A stretch of 64,000 bases of DNA from Flavobacterium succinicans (GTDB lineage Bacteria; Bacteroidota; Bacteroidia; Flavobacteriales; Flavobacteriaceae): the NCBI RefSeq assembly GCF_001662485.1, contig NZ_JMTM01000035.1, forward strand, positions 248,001 to 312,000, written 5' to 3'. How positions within the stretch are numbered: position 1 is the stretch's first letter; the number at the start of each line of letters is the position of its first letter. A program made the translations under genes and the position numbers. This document shows, one piece after another, positions 16,755 to 24,462 of the stretch. Under the pieces are notes generated by a model. The model saw only the letters and a list, made by a program, of their open reading frames with translations, searched no databases and was not told the DNA's origin.

Positions 16755-19700
16755 ATGATTCATTTCTTTGAAAACCAAAGTAACACTGTTTTTGCCGTAC
16801 AAACGCAGAACGCATTGAGCGAAGACGAAATGTCGGCTCAAGACATCTCAAAACTCAATTGGCTATTTGCTGATGCCACTAAAATAGAAAAATCCGTTTT
16901 GTCGGATTTTTTTGTTGGACCACGTGCCACTATGATTACGCCTTGGAGTACCAATGCGGTAGAAATTACTCAAAATATGGGGATTTCTGGTATCATCAGA
17001 ATCGAGGAATTTCAACGTGTTACCGAAGATTTTTCGGATTTTGACCCTATGCTTTCGCAAAAATTTAGCGAACTCAACCAAGATATTTTTACTATCAATA
17101 TCCAACCGGAACCTATTTTGGAAATCGATGATATTGAAGCTTATAATCAATCGGAAGGTTTGGCATTAAGTCCAGAAGAAGTGGAGTATCTTTCTAATTT
17201 GGCCACTAAATTAGGTAGAAAATTAACCGACTCTGAGATTTTTGCGTTCTCGCAAGCGAATTCAGAGCACTGTCGCCACAAAATTTTCAACGGAACTTTT
17301 GTAATTGATGGCGAAGAAAAACCGACTTCTCTTTTCAAATTAATTAAAAAAACGTCAGAAACGAATCCAAACGATATTGTTTCTGCCTATAAAGATAATG
17401 TGGCTTTTGTAAAAGGACCAAAAGTGACACAATTTGCACCAAAAAGTGCCGACAAACCTGATTTTTACGAAGAAAAAGAATTTGACGCCGTACTTTCCTT
17501 AAAAGCCGAAACCCACAACTTCCCTACAACTGTCGAGCCGTTCAACGGAGCGGCAACAGGTTCTGGTGGAGAAATTCGCGACCGTTTGGCAGGAGGACAA
17601 GGTTCATTACCATTGGCCGGAACAGCGGTTTATATGACTGCGTATTCTCGATTAAACGATGAACATTCATGGGAAAAAGGAATGGCAGAAAGACCTTGGT
17701 TGTACCAAACACCAATGGATATTTTGATTAAAGCTTCGAATGGAGCGTCTGATTTTGGAAACAAATTTGGACAACCGTTAATTACAGGTTCTGTTTTGAC
17801 CTTCGAACACGAAGAAAACAACCGTAAAATTGGCTATGACAAAGTTATCATGCAAGCAGGTGGAATTGGTTACGGAAAATTAGACCAAGCGATTAAAAAG
17901 AAACCTACCGCTGGCGATAAAATCGTTATTTTAGGTGGAGAAAACTATAGAATTGGAATGGGTGGTGCTGCGGTTTCTTCAGCTGATACGGGTGCTTTTG
18001 GATCTGGAATTGAGTTGAACGCCGTGCAACGTTCTAATCCAGAAATGCAAAAACGTGCCGCGAATGCCATTCGTGGACTAGTGGAAAGCGACCACAACCC
18101 TATCGTATCAATTCACGACCACGGAGCGGGTGGACACCTCAACTGTCTTTCGGAATTGGTGGAAGAAACTGGTGGATTGATTGACTTGGATAAACTTCCT
18201 GTTGGTGACCCAACGCTTTCTGCTAAAGAAATTATTGGTAACGAATCGCAAGAGCGTATGGGATTAGTGATTGGTGAAAAAGATATCGATACCTTACAAC
18301 GTATTGCCGATAGAGAACGTTCTCCAATGTACCAAGTAGGTGACGTGACGAACAACCATCGTTTCACTTTTGAATCCAAAACTACAGGAGTAAAACCTAT
18401 GGATTATGCTTTGGAAGATTTCTTTGGAAGTTCTCCAAAAACGATAATGACAGACAAAAAAGTAGCTGTAAATTATACGGAACTAAATTATGCTACTGAA
18501 AATATCCCGAACTATCTTAATCAAGTACTGCAATTAGAATCCGTTGCATGTAAAGACTGGTTAACGAATAAAGTAGACCGTTGTGTGGGAGGTCGCGTGG
18601 CCAAACAACAATGTGCTGGTCCGTTGCAATTACCTTTAAACAATGTTGGAGTAATGGCCTTGGATTTCAAAGGAAAAGAAGGAATTGCAACCACTGTTGG
18701 CCACTCGCCAGTAGCCTCGTTAATTGACCCTGTAGCGGGAACAAGAACAGCTATTGCAGAAGCACTTTCTAATATTGTTTGGGCTCCGCTAAAAGACGGT
18801 TTACAATCAGTTTCTTTATCGGCCAACTGGATGTGGGCTTGTAAGAACGAAGGTGAAGATGCTCGTTTGTACGAAGCAGTTCAAGCGTGTTCTGATTTTG
18901 CTATCGAATTAGGGATCAACATCCCAACAGGGAAAGATTCGCTTTCTATGAAACAAAAATATCCTAACGACGAAGTAATAGCACCAGGAACAGTGATTAT
19001 TTCGGCAGCAGGAAATTGTACCAATATCACCAAAGTTGTAGAACCTGTTTTACAACGCAACGGAGGCAACATTTACTACTTGAACTTATCTCAAGATAGC
19101 TTCAAATTGGGAGGTTCATCTTTTGCACAAATTTTGAACAAAGTAGGAACTGATGTGCCAAGCATTACCGATGCAGCCTATTTTAAAACAGCTTTCAATA
19201 CCCTACAAGACGCTATCAAAAACCGCCAAATCAAAGCAGGTCACGACGTAGGTAGCGGTGGTTTGATTACTACTTTGTTAGAACTATGTTTCAGCCCCCT
19301 AACCCCCGAAGGGGGAACTAGCAACTATGCTGAAACAGGAATGAAACTAAATTTTGACGAATTAATCAACAAATGGGGTAATAAAAAAGATTATGTAGAA
19401 GTATTATTCTCAGAAAATATTGGGATTGTCGTACAACCTGCAAATAATATTGAATTTGAAACTTTGTTAGAAGAACAAAAAATAGAATTCTTTAATTTAG
19501 GAACAGTTAACACAACCGGTAAATTGGAATTTGGCGATTGGAGTTTGGATATTCCTAGTTTAAGAGATACTTGGTTTAAAACATCGTATTTGTTAGACGC
19601 CAAACAATCTCGCAACGGTATGGCTGAAGCGCGTTTTGCCAATTACAAAAACCAACCGTTAGACTATCAATTCCCAGCGCATTTTACTGGTAAAGCAGCT

Positions 19701-20492
19701 GTCACTTCGAGCGCAGTCGGTGTCACTTCGAGCGCAGTCGAGAAGCCAAAAGCAGCTATTATCCGTGAAAAAGGAAGTAATTCCGAGCGTGAAATGGCAA
19801 ACGCTATGTACTTGGCTGGTTTTGATGTGAAAGATGTACACATGACCGATTTAATTTCTGGTCGTGAGACGCTGGAAGACATTCAGTTTATTGGTGCCGT
19901 GGGTGGTTTCTCTAACTCGGATGTTTTAGGCTCTGCCAAAGGTTGGGCGGGAGCTTTCTTGTACAACGAAAAAGCCAATACCGCTTTGAAAAACTTCTTC
20001 AAACGCGAAGACACTTTATCAGTGGGAATTTGCAACGGTTGTCAGTTATGGATGGAATTAGAATTAATCAATCCAGAACACAAAGTACACGGAAAAATGC
20101 ACCACAATACTTCGAACAAACACGAGAGTATTTTTACCTCGGTAAAAGTGCAAAAAAATAACTCGGTGATGCTTTCTAGCTTAGAAGGCGCTACTCTTGG
20201 GGTTTGGGTGTCACACGGTGAAGGAAAATTCCATTTACCTGAACAAGAAGCGAATTATAACATCGTTGCAAAATATGGTTACGAAGGCTATCCTTCTAAC
20301 CCAAATGGTTCGGATTACAACACGGCTATGCTATGTGATACGACTGGTCGTCACTTGGTGATGATGCCGCATATTGAGCGTTCTATTTTCCCTTGGAACT
20401 GGGCACATTACCCAGACAATGGACGAAAAGATGAAGTTTCGCCTTGGCTAGAAGCTTTTGTGAACGCAAGAAAATGGATTGAAAAAAAGTAA
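16755..20492 (+). CDS. purL: Phosphoribosylformylglycinamidine synthase (large, single-chain) with in-frame repeats
   Basis: A 1245-residue enzyme of purine synthesis that converts FGAR plus glutamine and ATP to FGAM. ATG 16755 is used; the upstream extension to 16698 overlaps the promoter. Domains: PurS-like N terminus, linker with FSQANSEHCRHKIF, two AIRS-like halves (KAETHNFPTTVEPFNGAATGSGG and GVMALDF, TGKDSLSMKQKY), then a C-terminal class I glutamine amidotransferase (Cys in GICNGCQLWMEL, His/Glu region MMPHIERS). Oddities: residues about 847-854 (SPLTPEGG) are encoded by a palindromic repeat found elsewhere in noncoding DNA, and residues about 983-996 are two copies of a VTSSAVx heptad encoded by a 21-bp tandem repeat at the junction before the amidotransferase domain. 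The frame remains intact. Confidence 0.96.
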   Translation: MIHFFENQSNTVFAVQTQNALSEDEMSAQDISKLNWLFADATKIEKSVLSDFFVGPRATMITPWSTNAVEITQNMGISGIIRIEEFQRVTEDFSDFDPMLSQKFSELNQDIFTINIQPEPILEIDDIEAYNQSEGLALSPEEVEYLSNLATKLGRKLTDSEIFAFSQANSEHCRHKIFNGTFVIDGEEKPTSLFKLIKKTSETNPNDIVSAYKDNVAFVKGPKVTQFAPKSADKPDFYEEKEFDAVLSLKAETHNFPTTVEPFNGAATGSGGEIRDRLAGGQGSLPLAGTAVYMTAYSRLNDEHSWEKGMAERPWLYQTPMDILIKASNGASDFGNKFGQPLITGSVLTFEHEENNRKIGYDKVIMQAGGIGYGKLDQAIKKKPTAGDKIVILGGENYRIGMGGAAVSSADTGAFGSGIELNAVQRSNPEMQKRAANAIRGLVESDHNPIVSIHDHGAGGHLNCLSELVEETGGLIDLDKLPVGDPTLSAKEIIGNESQERMGLVIGEKDIDTLQRIADRERSPMYQVGDVTNNHRFTFESKTTGVKPMDYALEDFFGSSPKTIMTDKKVAVNYTELNYATENIPNYLNQVLQLESVACKDWLTNKVDRCVGGRVAKQQCAGPLQLPLNNVGVMALDFKGKEGIATTVGHSPVASLIDPVAGTRTAIAEALSNIVWAPLKDGLQSVSLSANWMWACKNEGEDARLYEAVQACSDFAIELGINIPTGKDSLSMKQKYPNDEVIAPGTVIISAAGNCTNITKVVEPVLQRNGGNIYYLNLSQDSFKLGGSSFAQILNKVGTDVPSITDAAYFKTAFNTLQDAIKNRQIKAGHDVGSGGLITTLLELCFSPLTPEGGTSNYAETGMKLNFDELINKWGNKKDYVEVLFSENIGIVVQPANNIEFETLLEEQKIEFFNLGTVNTTGKLEFGDWSLDIPSLRDTWFKTSYLLDAKQSRNGMAEARFANYKNQPLDYQFPAHFTGKAAVTSSAVGVTSSAVEKPKAAIIREKGSNSEREMANAMYLAGFDVKDVHMTDLISGRETLEDIQFIGAVGGFSNSDVLGSAKGWAGAFLYNEKANTALKNFFKREDTLSVGICNGCQLWMELELINPEHKVHGKMHHNTSNKHESIFTSVKVQKNNSVMLSSLEGATLGVWVSHGEGKFHLPEQEANYNIVAKYGYEGYPSNPNGSDYNTAMLCDTTGRHLVMMPHIERSIFPWNWAHYPDNGRKDEVSPWLEAFVNARKWIEKK
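19295..19317 (+). repeat. CCCCCTA-type palindromic repeat inside purL
   Basis: CCCCCT AACCCCCGAAGGGGG matches the elements at 28505-28529 and 28631-28657 (inverted) flanking the fadA-fadE gap. Here it is coding, giving SPLTPEGG in frame within the second AIRS-like half of PurL. Confidence 0.8.
19700..19741 (+). repeat. 21-bp tandem repeat inside purL
   Basis: Two units (19700-19720, 19721-19741) differ only in the last base. Each has the core TGTCACTTCGAGCGCAGTCG, with CGAGCGCAGTCG partly self-complementary. They add two VTSSAV heptads in frame in the linker before the glutamine amidotransferase domain. Confidence 0.85.
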
Positions 20493-20515
20493 TGTTTATA
20501 ATGAATTAATTTGAT

Positions 20516-20548
20516 AAAGCTCATTCTTATTGAATGGGCTTTTTTTTG
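20516..20548 (+). terminator. purL terminator
   Basis: AAAGCTCATTC and GAATGGGCTTT pair over 11 bp (one G-T pair) around a TTATT-like loop, followed by a T-run. Confidence 0.8.
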
Positions 20549-20597
20549 TCAAAAGTTGAAATGATAATGACAACAAAAAAGAAACCATAACTCCTCA

Positions 20598-20663
20598 TAG
20601 CCCCGATGGCAGTGGCATCCTTTGCCGACGGGGTTCGGCGGCAAAGATAAAACGGACAGCGGG
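20598..20663 (+). repeat. Dispersed structured intergenic repeat, copy D (GC-rich loop variant)
   Basis: It starts TAGCCCCGATGGCAGTGGC and ends ACGGACAGCGGG like copy C, but the T/A-rich loop of the central TTTGCC/GGCAAA hairpin is replaced by a GC-rich segment (GACGGGGTTCGGC) that can form its own short hairpin. Confidence 0.85.
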
Positions 20664-20875
20664 TTCAATGAAAACAGGAATGCACTTTGTTGCTGCTCCC
20701 TAAAAAAATAATAAAATCGGTACCTAAAACTATGCATGCCGCGTGAGATGTTAAAAAGTATTCTTACAGCTAAGAAGGGTGTTTGAGAAACAAATCTTAA
20801 TTTTTAAAAAATAATTAGAAAATTTTATACTTTATAGATTTTTTTTCATAAAATTGAATTCTTAATTTTAGAAAA

Positions 20876-21664
20876 ATGAATACTTCTTCAAAATGCTTAA
20901 ATTGTGATCACGAAATGAACCATAATTATTGTAGTAATTGTGGTCAAAAAACAGCTATCCATAGAATTACGTTTAAACATTTTATAAGCCATGATGTTTT
21001 GCACGGACTATTTCATTTAGAAAAAGGAATGCTTTATACGGCAAAAGAAGTATTGACCCGACCTGGAAAAGCAGCTTTAGACTATATTGAAGGAAAGAGA
21101 ATTAGATATTACAATGTATTTTATTTTATTCTAATTCTTATTGGTTTGAATTTATTTTTAAATGGTTATTATGATAAATTTTACGAATATTATATATCAA
21201 AATTTCCAGAACATTTAAATATTGTTCAAACTAAACTTGATAAATTCATCCACGAAAATGCTAAAATCATAATTTTTTCTGTAGTACCTATTTTAGCCTT
21301 AAATGGTGCTATACTTTTTAGAAAACGAAAATTAAACTTAAGTGAACATTTTATCATTGCGGCTTTTACTTTTTTAGGAATACTTTTAATTGTCACTGCA
21401 AATAACATATTGTCTTTTTTTGATTTTGTAAAGCATTTAGATTTTATTTCTGATTTTTCTGGGTTTATTACAACTATTGCTATTTTTACCTTAACAACCA
21501 TAAGCTATTATCAAACATTTAAAGAGTATTACAAAAAAGGATCATTTATCATCAGAATCTTTTTGTTTGCTACTTTATTAATCATAGAGTTAGTGATTTT
21601 TTCGATTTTACTTATTGGCTATACAACCAATTGGTTGTTTTCGGATTTCACTTACCAGTTTTAA
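20876..21664 (+). CDS. DUF3667 membrane protein with N-terminal zinc ribbon
   Basis: A 262-residue protein. The N terminus has a four-cysteine zinc ribbon (CLNCDHEMNHNYCSNCGQKT). The conserved block HGLFHLEKGMLYTAKEVLTRPGKAALDYIEGKRIRYYN is diagnostic of DUF3667. Five hydrophobic segments follow (YFILILIGLNLFL, IIIFSVVPILALNGAIL, FIIAAFTFLGILLIV, SGFITTIAIFTLTTISYY, LFATLLIIELVIFSILLIGY). The function is unknown in the whole family, which is common in Bacteroidota, and the neighbours offer no functional clue. It is a stand-alone gene. Confidence 0.85.
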   Translation: MNTSSKCLNCDHEMNHNYCSNCGQKTAIHRITFKHFISHDVLHGLFHLEKGMLYTAKEVLTRPGKAALDYIEGKRIRYYNVFYFILILIGLNLFLNGYYDKFYEYYISKFPEHLNIVQTKLDKFIHENAKIIIFSVVPILALNGAILFRKRKLNLSEHFIIAAFTFLGILLIVTANNILSFFDFVKHLDFISDFSGFITTIAIFTLTTISYYQTFKEYYKKGSFIIRIFLFATLLIIELVIFSILLIGYTTNWLFSDFTYQF

Positions 21665-21828
21665 GTATACCGATACAAAAAAAACAACGCATTCAGTTTT
21701 TTAATGATTTTATGAAATCGATTTCGCTGAATAACACCCAATTAGTATTCAGAGCAATATTTAGTTTTTAAAAACCTAAAAACATAAGCATTTTTTATTT
21801 AATTTGCGACAAATTCAATTCATTTATA

Positions 21829-23610
21829 ATGGTAAACATCACACGCCTTTTTGATTTTCCTTACTATCAATTAGAAAAATTCAACTCAATTCCCGATGCT
21901 TTGGTAACCAAGCAAAATGGAGTTTGGATCAAAACTTCAACCGAAGATTATATTGCAAAATCGAATACCATTTCTAGGGCTTTGATTAGATTGGGCATTC
22001 AAAAAAACGACAAAATTGCCATTATATCCTCGAATAACAGAACCGAATGGCACATCATGGATATTGGTGTACTCCAAACCGGAGCTCAAACGGTGCCGAT
22101 TTACCCAACAATTGGCGAGGAAGATTACGAATACATTCTGAACCATTCTGGCTCTTTATATTGCTTTGTTTCAGATGTAGAAGTATACAACAAAGTAAAA
22201 AATATTCAAGCTAATGTTCCTTCTTTGAAAGGGGTATATTCTTTTAATGAAATTGAAGGTTGCGAGAACTGGTATTCACTTTTAACCCTTGGCGCAGATG
22301 CCAGTAATCAAGATGTAGTAAACGATCGCAAAAATAATGTGGGCACCCAAGATTTAGCCACCATAATTTACACCTCTGGAACCACTGGGAAACCAAAAGG
22401 AGTAATGCTTTCGCACCAAAATATTGTTTCTAATGTATTGAACAGTGCGCCTAGAATTCCGTTTGAACCCGGAAAAAATACAGCGTTAAGCTTCTTGCCT
22501 ATTTGCCATATTTTTGAACGTATGATTTTGTACTTGTACCAATATTATGGTGTTTCAGTTTATTTTGGAGAATCAATTGAAAAAATTAGCGATAATATCA
22601 AAGAAGTACGTCCAAACGTGATTACAGCGGTTCCGCGTTTGTTAGAAAAAGTATACGATAAAATTTATGCTAAAGGAGCCGAATTAACTGGCATCAAAAA
22701 AGCCTTATTCTTCTGGGCTATCGATTTAGGATTACGGTACGAGCCTTATGGAGCAAACGGATTTTGGTATGAATTTCAATTAAAAATAGCCCGAAAACTA
22801 ATTTTCAGCAAATGGAAAGAAGGTCTGGGTGGCAAACTTGATTTAATGGTTTCAGGAAGTGCTGCTTTGCAACCACGTTTATCAAGAGTGTTTGCCGCAG
22901 CAGAAATTCCTGTGATGGAAGGTTATGGTCTAACTGAAACTTCGCCCGTAATTTCTGTAAATGATGTGAGAAATAAAGGCTTCAAAGTAGGAACGGTAGG
23001 AAAACTAATCAACGGTGTAGAAGTAAAAATTGCTGAAGATGGTGAGATTCTTTGCAAAGGTCCAAACGTAATGATGGGCTACTACAAAGATGAAGAAAAA
23101 ACAAATGAAGCTTTGGCTAATGGCTATTTCCATACTGGAGACATTGGCAACATCGATGCTGAAGGTTTCTTGAAAATTACCGACCGTAAAAAAGAAATGT
23201 TCAAAACCTCTGGTGGAAAATACATTGCTCCACAATTGATTGAAAACACCATGAAACAATCCCGTTTTATTGAACAAATTATGGTGATTGGCGATGGCGA
23301 AAAAATGCCTGCCGCTTTTATTCAGCCAAGTTTTGAATTCATCAAAGAATGGGAAAAACTACACGGTATTGAAGTGGGCAAAACCAACCAAGAAATCATT
23401 TCTAATCCAAAAGTAATTGCACGTATTCAGGAAGAAGTAGATCACTTGAACGCTAAATTTGGAAATTGGGAAAAAATCAAACGTTTTGAGCTAACACCAG
23501 ACGTTTGGTCTATTGATGGTGGGCAACTTACTCCTACCCTAAAACTAAAACGTAAAATTGTACTAGAAATGTACCGTGATTTATACGATAAAATTTATGG
23601 TCAATCATAA
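21829..23610 (+). CDS. fadD: Long-chain fatty acid--CoA ligase
   Basis: A 593-residue AMP-forming synthetase of the ANL superfamily. The P-loop TIIYTSGTTGKPKGVMLSH, the A5 motif GYGLTETSP, the A7 motif YFHTGDIG and the C-terminal hinge ITDRKKEMFKTSGGKYIAP are all intact, with the bacterial long-chain insertion (RLLEKVYDKIYAKGAE). It activates free fatty acids to acyl-CoA at the inner membrane, feeding the beta-oxidation genes that follow at 24.4-30.5 kb. It has its own terminators, so it is not in the same transcript. Confidence 0.93.
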   Translation: MVNITRLFDFPYYQLEKFNSIPDALVTKQNGVWIKTSTEDYIAKSNTISRALIRLGIQKNDKIAIISSNNRTEWHIMDIGVLQTGAQTVPIYPTIGEEDYEYILNHSGSLYCFVSDVEVYNKVKNIQANVPSLKGVYSFNEIEGCENWYSLLTLGADASNQDVVNDRKNNVGTQDLATIIYTSGTTGKPKGVMLSHQNIVSNVLNSAPRIPFEPGKNTALSFLPICHIFERMILYLYQYYGVSVYFGESIEKISDNIKEVRPNVITAVPRLLEKVYDKIYAKGAELTGIKKALFFWAIDLGLRYEPYGANGFWYEFQLKIARKLIFSKWKEGLGGKLDLMVSGSAALQPRLSRVFAAAEIPVMEGYGLTETSPVISVNDVRNKGFKVGTVGKLINGVEVKIAEDGEILCKGPNVMMGYYKDEEKTNEALANGYFHTGDIGNIDAEGFLKITDRKKEMFKTSGGKYIAPQLIENTMKQSRFIEQIMVIGDGEKMPAAFIQPSFEFIKEWEKLHGIEVGKTNQEIISNPKVIARIQEEVDHLNAKFGNWEKIKRFELTPDVWSIDGGQLTPTLKLKRKIVLEMYRDLYDKIYGQS

Positions 23611-23632
23611 ATAGATGATTTTAAAAAAAACT

Positions 23633-23668
23633 AAAAGTCTTGAATTTAAAATTCAGGACTTTTTTTTG
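23633..23668 (+). terminator. fadD terminator
   Basis: AAAAGTCTTGAATT pairs with AATTCAGGACTTTT (one G-T pair) and is followed by eight T. Confidence 0.8.
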
Positions 23669-23799
23669 TGGGTGATTTTAGGAAAATTTCTGGATACAAT
23701 TCATAAACTCCAATCGCTTTTGACCATTTCTCAATTCATTTTTCTTTTTGTTAGCAAAATTATAATGTATTGGGAAAAAAAATAGTTTTACAACCACAT

Positions 23800-23830
23800 A
23801 AACTCCTGAAATAGAAAGGAGTTTTTTTAT
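23800..23830 (+). terminator. Second terminator upstream of marR
   Basis: AAACTCC and GGAGTTT flank an 11-nt loop, followed by a T-run. It can also act on the minus strand. Confidence 0.6.
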
Positions 23831-23879
23831 TTTTACAAAAAAAATAAAAAAATAATATGCATGCATAGTATTTTTTATA

Positions 23880-23887
23880 TATATTTG
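23880..23887 (+). promoter_or_regulatory. Candidate -7 box of marR
   Basis: TATATTTG matches TAnnTTTG exactly, 18 bp before the marR ATG. No TTG lies at the expected upstream distance, so it is only half supported. Confidence 0.4.
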
Positions 23888-23905
23888 AAATCGATATAGT
23901 AAACT

Positions 23906-24397
23906 ATGAAAGACAAAACAATTGATTATGTTTTAAGAGCAACATGGCAAGCCGTTTCCAGAATGTATAACGAAGAAGCCGCGAAATATGATGCAACGAT
24001 GGCAACAGGATTTGCCTTATTGAGTATTGATAAAGAAGAAGGAACACCATCGACTGCGTTAGGACCAAGAATGGGAATGGAAGCTACTAGTTTAACCAGA
24101 ACCTTGAAAACTATGGAAGAAAAGGGGTTAATCTTTAGAAAGAAAAATCCAGACGACGGCAGAGGGGTTTTACTATATCTAACGCCTTTTGGAAAGGAAA
24201 AAAGAGAGCTTTCAAAAAATACAGTGCTAAAGTTTAATGAAACAGTTAAACAACATGTTTCGGAAGAAAAATTAGCGCACTTTATGGAGGTCGCCGAAAT
24301 CATCAACGAATTGATCCTTGAGAAAAGCATTTTCACTTCACCAGAAAATGAAGCCGATGAAAATACAATGATGATGAGTAAAAATACCAAGCAGTAA
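23906..24397 (+). CDS. MarR family transcriptional regulator
   Basis: A 163-residue winged-helix regulator. The recognition region TALGPRMGMEATSLTRTLKTMEEKGLIFRKKNPDDGRGVLLYLTPFGKEK contains the MarR DNA-binding helix and the beta-wing (DGRGVLLYLT). It lies 65 bp upstream of fadN and directs the beta-oxidation cluster, so it is probably a local repressor responding to acyl-CoA or fatty acid, by analogy with other MarR and FadR-type regulators. The ligand is not determined by the sequence. Confidence 0.88.
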   Translation: MKDKTIDYVLRATWQAVSRMYNEEAAKYDATMATGFALLSIDKEEGTPSTALGPRMGMEATSLTRTLKTMEEKGLIFRKKNPDDGRGVLLYLTPFGKEKRELSKNTVLKFNETVKQHVSEEKLAHFMEVAEIINELILEKSIFTSPENEADENTMMMSKNTKQ

Positions 24398-24462
24398 CTT
24401 ACGGCTTGAAAAGCGACACAACAATCAAAAAATAAAATAAAAAAAATAAATAGTAACTAAGT

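Larger units (their letters stand above)
20493..20875. other. Gene-free interval after purL
   Basis: This 383-bp gap holds the purL terminator, repeat copy D and an AT-rich lead-in to the DUF3667 gene. I see no ORF or further RNA gene. Confidence 0.7.
23611..23905. other. Interval between fadD and marR with two terminators
   Basis: Two Rho-independent-type hairpins (23633-23668 and 23800-23830) lie 130 bp apart with no ORF between them. The second implies a transcript ending there that does not come from fadD, possibly a small RNA. A TATATTTG box precedes marR. Confidence 0.5.

Noticed and set aside
19700..19741. CRISPR-like tandem repeat in purL
   Set aside because: Only two adjacent units with no spacers, and in frame inside an intact gene.
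23926..24390. 154-residue open frame antisense to the MarR gene
   Set aside because: Low-complexity Ser/Phe-rich shadow of a well-supported MarR gene in the opposite strand; no family motifs.
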